From assembly GCF_041296385.1 (NCBI RefSeq), contig NC_091013.1:67363563-67427562 (forward strand): a stretch of 64,000 bases of DNA. Reading direction: 5' to 3'. The stretch comes from Aphelocoma coerulescens (taxonomy: Eukaryota; Chordata; Aves; Passeriformes; Corvidae). This document shows positions 53,201 to 62,100 of the stretch, piece after piece. Below the pieces are notes generated by a model. It had not been told where the DNA came from. It did no database searches and saw only the letters and a program-made list of their open reading frames with translations. Positions within the stretch are counted from its first letter, which is position 1; every line of letters starts with the position of its first letter. The translations under genes were made by a program, and so were the position numbers.

Positions 53201-56200
53201 TATCAGCTTCATCACCTTGATTACTTCAGTGCTTATGTGAAGCACATTCAATAGAGCAGTCACTCAATCATTTGATGGATCGTCATTAATTATTTCTATC
53301 AAATGCGTCCCCTAAACTTACTAAGGCTGTAGCTTGAAAAAAAGACAAGTATGGAAGGATGTGACAGAAATACAAAAAACTGGGGTAGCAGAAAGATGGT
53401 AATTAGGAAACAAATTTTCATGGTGTCTTTCAAATACTTGAGCTAGAGTTATTAAACAAAACAAACCAAAAAAACCCCAAAACACCAAAACCAATAAAAC
53501 CCCACAAACCACAAAAGGAACTGACTTTTCACACAACAGAGTTGAAATGTTCACTTCCCTCCTGAAGGATATGTTGTGAATACCAACATTTTATATCAAT
53601 TATAACAATTTGACATATTCATGCAAGAAAACATCCATTGAGATCTATTATATACAAAGAAGTTATGGCTCAGTAAGTCCTTAGTATATTCACAAACAGG
53701 CAAGGAAACTATCCTACAGAAATATGACACAGCTACATAACCTGTATACTCTTCCCTAAGCATAATGATCACTGTGAAAAACAGGTTAGTAAATTACATT
53801 GATTTTTCATTTGATTCGCTACAGCTATTCCCATATACTTATCACAAAGCTGTATTTTTGTACATCAGCACTCAACCTAGGAAAAGTAAAACAAAATCAA
53901 GACTCAAATTTAGCATCCTAGTACCTCTCACTATATGACTATTATAAACTACATATCTACAAAGGAATCTTTAATTTGAGAAAAAACCCTTTAGAAGTTG
54001 ACAATCTAATTCTTAACCAAGGGCAATGAAAATACATTGAAAAGATGGAAGCACAAGTTCTAAAAAAACATGACAGAGCAGTTTTTGTATTTAGAGTGCT
54101 AAGGAAAACAAAATACCTCACCTTCAGAGGCCTGCAGACACCTTCTGTGATGTGCCCAACTACTTCTTGAATATTTTCTTCCACACCTATAGTTAAAGCA
54201 AACACATTCTAAGATTATGCAAATGTAATTCTCTTTTCTTCAAGACTATAAAACAAATGAACAAATGTAGGAGGTACTCCTCCCATAAACAGCATTATGA
54301 ACGGTATGCTCTTTTTGCCACATGACTAGTTCACACCTCCACTGTACTTCCAATCTAGCCATTAAGAAATGGCTGCATGGCAAAACAGTCCTGGAGTCAT
54401 TACCTTTTGCTATGCAATTGCTTCCTAGTGCAACACAGTGCGTGGGGATTTGAAGTAGAATCAGCAAGGGGAAGAATAAATCACCTAGCAAGAAGCTGTC
54501 ACAGTAAGGCTCAATATTAGCACTTCATGAAATTCAACTAGAAAAACACCAAAAAAACAACCAGGCCAGTGAGATGCTCAAGGAGCAGCAGTACACACCA
54601 TTTTGAAAGGCCTGACTGGCAAATACATGTGTCTGTCAGTGTTGGATACTGACGAGCTCACGGCATTGTTACCAATGAAGTGACATGTGTACCTCCACAA
54701 TACTGCGTGCTGCAGCACTGGAAACGCTTCCTCCCCAGCAGCAATTGAAACTCATCTTTCACAGAACGATGTACAAAAGAGAATATTGCCCTATCTTATC
54801 ACGAAACACAAATGAATTGTTGCATGGCAACCAGTGCTGTCATAAATCAATCAAACTGAAAGCAACAGATCCTCAAGCTCTCACTTCAGTAACAACTCAG
54901 AACAGATTTATGGAGAAAGCAATACTTTAATTCTAATTTAAAACTTGTCAACAGGAGTTCATCTTCAGATGGGACCCATGCAATTAAAGTAAATAAACTG
55001 ACTGTGACATGTGACAGAAATCAGGTGACCTGAAGCTATATTTTGCTTAGTTCAGACTAAGAGAGATTACCTCAGAGAGTAAAAATAATGGAAGATCAGA
55101 GGTCTGTGCCAATGCCTCTTTACACCAAGTTACATGAAAAGCCACATAAGCAGTAACAACTGAATTCAGTGTGGTGGCTGTAGGAATTTCAACATACTGA
55201 ATTAGTAAGGTAATAAAAATATGCTTATATACTTGAGTACTGATCAAGGCAGAAAGCAAGATTACAAACCACAGCGTGCATGCTCTTTTACGTAATGGCT
55301 AGCTCCCAGACAGACCTTAGCAATTTACACATTTTTTAGTAGGAACAGTCACACTTGTACCGTTCATCAATGTAACAAGCACCTAGCACATATTTGAATA
55401 GTGTATCTAGACCAGATTGACTTAAAAACAAGTTGTTTGGTATGAAAATTTTAGCTCAAAAAATATACAAGCTTGAATACCAAAGGACATGGAATAGAAA
55501 TTTTGATATACCACATGCTTGTGCCTTCGCATGTATTTTCATGTCCAATTAGAATATCTGGATTCCAAAAGCAGTGAAATCTTCCAGCAGAATGGGTTAT
55601 ATAAGTGTGCAAGTTTGACATAAAAGAATTACAGAATAAACAATTCTTAGAGTTCCAAAGTAACTTTTAGAATACAGCTCATAACTGAAGATACGCTTCC
55701 AACTCCTTTGTAAACCATATATAATTTTTCTCTGTGTATCCTTCTATAAAAGGAGAGATCTTTTTTTTGGACTTAGTTTAGCTTCTGTTCCATCTGGGTT
55801 CCTGTAACTCCATGAAAAATTGGTTTCTACTGCATCTCTTAAAATGCCTGCAATTCTCCATTCCTTTCAAGTAGAAGATCTCTGTATGACTGCAAGGCTC
55901 CTGCTAGCAGAATACCTAAACTCTGAAGAGGAAAACCAGATGCTTTAGCTTGTCCAGCAAAAGAGTTAAAACTTTCCTGATTGTGTTTTCAGTGCTTAAA
56001 ATTTTAATAGCGTTTTTGATCAGATTAATTTTAAACAGCTAATTTTTGCAAGCTTAACATTTTAAAACTTTTAAAAAGCCATTCTTGTATACTCTGCTTA
56101 TGGGCTACATAGTTGGGTCATTTAAAAGTAAAAACTAGGATTGAAATGTTTCTCAAAAAAAAAGTGTAATTCATACAACTTTTCATCCAGTGGGACCAAA

Positions 56201-59089
56201 TCCACCTGTATTGCACCAACAGGTATGGCTTTTTTTGTTGTTTTTTGAGAAGGGAAATTTTTGTATAGCTGTGATTTACCACACTCTTCACAGCCCTGAA
56301 ATTACACAGGGCTTATAGGAGAATTTAAACAGAAATCTGAACTCAGAACAGCTACACCTGAATGAAAATTATAGAAGCAGTTCCATCTGCAAAAAACTAC
56401 TCAAGTTGAAGTGAAAACATCTGACTGACCTAACTTCAGACTGCCAGATAGGTGTTTTATCTATGACAGTTGCTTGGGCTCCCTCTATAGGGGAATGGAG
56501 AAAAATCCCAGTTTGGGATGAAAGTCTCCAGAAATGCTTACATTAGATCTCAAATTTTGTTGGGAAGATCTGCACTCTGAAGATGCAAATCTCTGTCCTT
56601 ATCTCTAACTGCAAATAAACAAGATGTCCACTTGTTAAACGGCTACGTGAAATTAACTCAATTTTTACTGTAGCCTGCACAGCCAGACTGCACAAAAACA
56701 TAGAAAATTCAACTTGAGTTTCTCAGTACCACAGATGCTTTCCTCACTACCAATTCAGGATCTAAATTTATGAAGAACATACAATGTCAAGGTACCTCGG
56801 GGCTTCACTGCCCATAAATGTTTCTTGCTAAATCCAGTGGTATCCTATTAAGTACTGTTTTGTCTTACAGACCTTATCACATCACCATCCCTGCCATCAA
56901 AAAAATTTCCCCAAAGACACAGAGGAATAGCTACAGACAGCACCTCCCAAGCTTTGTTGCTCCCAGTATGAGAGTAAGAATTCCTCTTTACATTTCTTAA
57001 AAACTACAACAGTGATAACAGATCCACTCCTGGAGAGCTTAGGAAAACATATTTTTCCTTCAGACTGAAATACTGAATCTCCTGTTTATACCAGTGTCTC
57101 CACAAAAAGGTTTTGGCCTGATGATTTTTTGTCGGAAACTTCTCCCCCAAATATTTATATTCTCTCCATTATCAAGTATCTTTCTCTGTGGCTGAAAAGC
57201 TCTAAATATATCTCATTTCATGGTCATATCATCTCAGCCCAACATCCTGTCAGAAGGCCAAAGAACTTCATAGTTAAGCAAAGCACTAGACAAAGAAGTG
57301 GGAGAATTTCATAACAAAGTGCAGTAGCAGAAGTCCAGCCCACAGCAGAACCAGACACATTTACATGCTCCATGGGGCCAGCTTTCCAGCAGAAGCAACA
57401 GTCATCTACAAAGAACTGCCATGTCTTTTTCTCTACACTAAAACCATCATGAGGCCTGCTTTCCTGTCTCCCCGAAATAGTGTCAGCAAACAATATTAAA
57501 TTCACTACTAAAGTACACTGTAATTGTAGTTAAAAAACAACAGCATTCCTCCAGTTTGATTTACAACAGGTCCTAAACAGCCTCCTTTCCCATATACCAT
57601 TAATAAGGAAAGCCAATTAATACTTACAGCATTAAGGAAAATCAGAATACGTATTCACTTTAAAACCCAGAGTAGGACTGAGACATACAATCTGAAGAGC
57701 TCACCAGATACAGATCAAATATAAGTTCTTACAATGAGTTTGTTACAATTGAGTACACATGCTTAATTTATAAAAAAATACCTTTCTCTGAAGCTATGGT
57801 GGCAAACCATTCTAAAGCTTCTACAGGATAAAAGTCTTTAAAGTATAGGTTCAATCTACTGAAAACAAAGCAAAGGGGCTAAAGACCAAGCATGAGAATC
57901 TGCAGTTCTGAAATGAAGGACAGCTTTGATATTAAAAAGCTTCATCTATCTGTGAGCAGCCTACTTCAACCTCTATAAACCTGGAATAATGTTAAATGAC
58001 AGATGAAAATTCCATTTTCCTTGTAGCATAGAATGAAGAGACTTACAGGAACAAGGAATGATATTTTAAAAAAATTACTAAACAAAAGAGCAAAGGCATA
58101 ATAGAAATTATCAACATAATAAGCAATAACAATGTTTTCAAGGAAATTACAATATTTGTAATACATTACAAACAATTTCTGAACTCTTAGCTACACTCTA
58201 AAGTGCCACTTTGTAAATTTAGTGTAAATCTATTACAAGTACAGTAAAATAAATGAGTACATTTTTAAATACTCTGTTTTGTTATGGGCCTTCTTTTGGC
58301 AGAATGCAACCACCAGCTATTCTGAGATTATTTTGAGGATAAATTTAAACTCAGACTTTTAACTGAAGCCCAGCCTAAGAAACTAATCGCGCTTGCTTAT
58401 TTATCGCAGACTTACTATCACTTCATAATTTATGTTTTAAAACCAGTACTACCTTGAATAGTTACAAGCTTCAACATAGCTTCTAAGTGTTCTTTCTCAG
58501 AAGCTGTAGCTTGATGCAACCAGGCCAGCATGTCTCCTACATACCTACACAAAGACAGAAATTTCAGTGTCAATCAATGGTTTACGGAGTCAGGAATTCA
58601 AAATGCCAACCCAAAAAAGATTATTTCATATACATTCTTGTTAGTACTGTACCTCAGAGGATCATGAGAGTGCATTTCAATAGGGCGGGGAGTACCTCCC
58701 AGACCTCCTCTAGTAAGAGCATCTATAAAGCCACGGACTACAGCACTCCTTCTAGCTGTCCCAAACTCATCCAGTGTGTATCTGTTATTGAAACATGAAA
58801 ACAGGTTAAAAAAAACAGTTTCCCTGACCACAGTTGATTAGTTCAACTTCACAGCTAATACAACTACCTGTTTTTATGGTTCTAGAAATCTTGCATCAAT
58901 GCTTCTACTACAAAACATTCAAAATCATCTGATGATGTCAGAATTTCCATCATCCTGCCCTGCCTAGGTACATCTGACAAACAGGAGAAGAGAAATTTCA
59001 TGTTGTCACCTGTCTTTTCTAGAGCAAATGTGTAAGATGAGACGAGACTTCTGTTATTGCAGACAGGCGCTGCAATATATAGTCTTTTT

Positions 59090-59123
<34 letters not shown>

Positions 59124-62100
59124 TAGACACAGTCCTTTTCTCCTTTCTTCGTTGGACAGCTCTGTTTCCAGGCTAAATTAATTACCTGTCACATTTGTGG
59201 GGTTTTTCTACTGAATTTGAACAGTTTTTCTAGTGTTCCTCCTCTGACACCATTGCAAAAGAGACTGAAATAAGTACTTGGCACTGTGTTTCCCAGCTGT
59301 AGTCTTCCCAGGATCAGGTTACTACTATTGAAAAAAAAGAAGGGTGGGGGTGAGGGTAGAAAATCAAGTGACTGCTTCTGCAGAGTGTCCTGGGGTGCAT
59401 CAGGCACAGCACTGCCAGCTGGACAAGGGAGGGGATTGTCCCTCTCTGCTCTGCACTGGGGTGGCCTCACCTTAAGTGATGTTTTGGGTGATACAATATG
59501 AACAAGACATTGAGCTACTACTGATTGTCCAAAGGAGGACCACGAGGATGGTGAAAGGCCTTGAGGGGAAGCCATATGAGGAGCTGCTGAGGTCACTTGG
59601 TCTGTTCAGCCTGGAGGAGACCGAGGGAAGACCTCATTGCAGTTACAACTTCCTTGTGAGGGGAAAAGGAGGGGCAGGCACTGATCTCTTCTCTGTGGTG
59701 ACCAGTGACAGGAACTGAGGGAATGGCCTGCAGCTGTGTCAGGGGAGGTTTGGTTGGGATATTAAAAAAAAAAGTTCTTCACCCAGAAGGTGGCTTGCAC
59801 ACTGGAAGAGGTTCCCCAGGGAAGTGGTCACAGCACCATCCTGACAGAGTTCAGGAAGTGTTTGGACAGTGCTCTCAGGCACATGGTGTGACTCTTGGGG
59901 TGTCCTGTGCAGGGCCAGGAGATGGACTCAATGATCCTTGTGGGTTTCTTCCAACTCAGCACATTCTGTGATTTTCTTGACTCCTCTAAACATATACTAG
60001 AGAGAACTTTTCCTTGACCCCCCCATTCCCTTACCCCACAGAAATAAATAAATGAAAACTCAGCTTTTCAATTTTTGTACACATAAGCATCTTTGACAGG
60101 TTTGGGACTCTTGTTTGCATATGGTCCAGCTGATTGACAGAAGCAGCAATTTATTGTACTGCAACAAAAGGCTTCTTCCTTCTTCTAGGCTACCACATGA
60201 CTAGTAGGAACAAGCTTACATTCGTTTGATAGTTGTTCACTGATTTTAATCAAAGAAGTCTGAGATAGATATTTAATGGATGAACAATTACAGCCCAGAG
60301 TGCTGCATCTTAAGTGGCTTGCTGGTGGTAGAGGAGGTGCCAATAGCTTACACACGGCTCATTTCTTGAGCAGGCTATCTTTCTGTTTGCATTAAAGCAT
60401 GAAAGCAAGTGAAGGATGGGAAATGAACACTGGTAACATCCCTGTTATACTTGCAAGCCACAGAACATTTCTATTTTTTTTAACCAATTTAAGCATTTTG
60501 AACAATGCACAAACTACAAAGGGAAAAATAAAATACGCATTACAGTTTATTTTTACAATATAACTGAAAAAATGTCAAAGAGTAAGCATGGTGTCACCCA
60601 TGACACCCAGCAGAGGAATAAGTGTAAAATAATAAAAAAGAATATTATTCACTGACTTATTTAAGTCTGCATTTAATAGAGGTGGAGAACAAAACTTAAA
60701 AGAAAATAATATATGGTTTCAAAAATGTTTGACATTAATTTCAATTAGATTTCTACTCTACCATAAAAAGTCTGAGGGAACCTTCAGTTTAGTTCTTTTT
60801 AATTATTATTTGAAAGCGGTGGGGAAAGAGCACACTGAAGAATCTGGAAATTTCTGTTTAAGCCTTTTTCTTTATGCACTGTACTTGTTAACTCAGAGAG
60901 TAAATATCTGCAATTAAAAAAAGTCCAACAAAATAATTCTAATAAATTACTATTTACAAACATGATGCAATTAAAAGTGGAAGAGATCTAGGATCTGACA
61001 ACTGCCCACTGTCTAGAATGAGCAATATTGGAATGAAAAATCTCAAGTGTCTATAGAAACCAGTTAGCTTTTTTTTCCTCTCCAATAAGCAGCTATACAA
61101 TAGATCATTAAATATACAGCAGTGAAACAGATCTTAACATTATTAGATTTGAAAATAGCATTTAATAATGATAACTTTGCTTTAAAAAGAAAACTACTAA
61201 TTTTCTTTTTGCTCTCAGTAGAATAGGGTATATAGCATTACAAAATCCTGCATCTTAAAAAATTCAGCAATAACTGTTATTTACACTAGAACACAGTATT
61301 TACTGCTATGTTATTACACATACTCATGATCGGAGAAGAAAACAACATTTGGATTCTTTTCAACCCAGTCTTAATGCTTAAAATATACAGTAATGATCAC
61401 TGGGGAAAGAGGAAGGAGGTAGAAAAAAAACTTTGGAAACCTGAGTGGATGTTAGAAGAGGTACACTGCTTTGAGCTATGTCTCCATGCATTTTCTAGGA
61501 AACAGTTTTCAATTCTTCTGTTAGAGCCAGGAAGCGAAAACCAATCTGAAACGTTTATTTTACATCCCTACTGACTGCAGTTCCCCAAAGTCTATCCATG
61601 GTACAATCCTTCTGACACTTTTAACAAGACATACGTCAATATAAGGAAACAAGAATTTGTAGATTTGTTTCTAAACTCTTGTCCTTCTCCATCTTATTCA
61701 CTTTCAGTCAATCGAATCACAATCTTTATCAGATGCAAGAGCACTGAGTTGGACGGAAAGTGTTTAGTTCACACAGCAGTGCTTATACACATAAAGCAAA
61801 AAACAGAATTATTTTCTTTTGTGACTTAACTTCTACATTATGAACTCAGCACTTTGTTACTTAAAGGTATACAAAATTTTTTTGAAGGGAATAAACTAAA
61901 TCTTGAGATTTAAAATGTAAAGCATCAGTATTGCAATTTTGATAATACTGTTGTAGCAAGTAATTAAGCCTGATAATCTGTATGAGAGACACGTGCCTGC
62001 ATCTTCTACAGTCATGTTTATTTTTGCCCTTTTGGTAGAGGAAAGGTCTTACCTATCAAGTTCTTTGCTAATACTATTACCATTGTTTGTGAGAGAAGTG

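Noticed and set aside
58487..58798. 103-codon plus-strand frame over COG6 exons 9 and 10
   Set aside because: It is the reverse strand of two well-supported COG6 exons.
58915..58980. Possible box C/D snoRNA (TGATGATG and CTGA motifs)
   Set aside because: The box spacing is wrong, there is no terminal stem, and on the COG6 strand the boxes are only about 20 bases apart.
59189..59718. Frames of 135, 71 and 80 codons around 59,200-59,700
   Set aside because: They lie on or across a CR1 copy; the 80-codon plus frame is decayed CR1 ORF2 end, not an independent gene.
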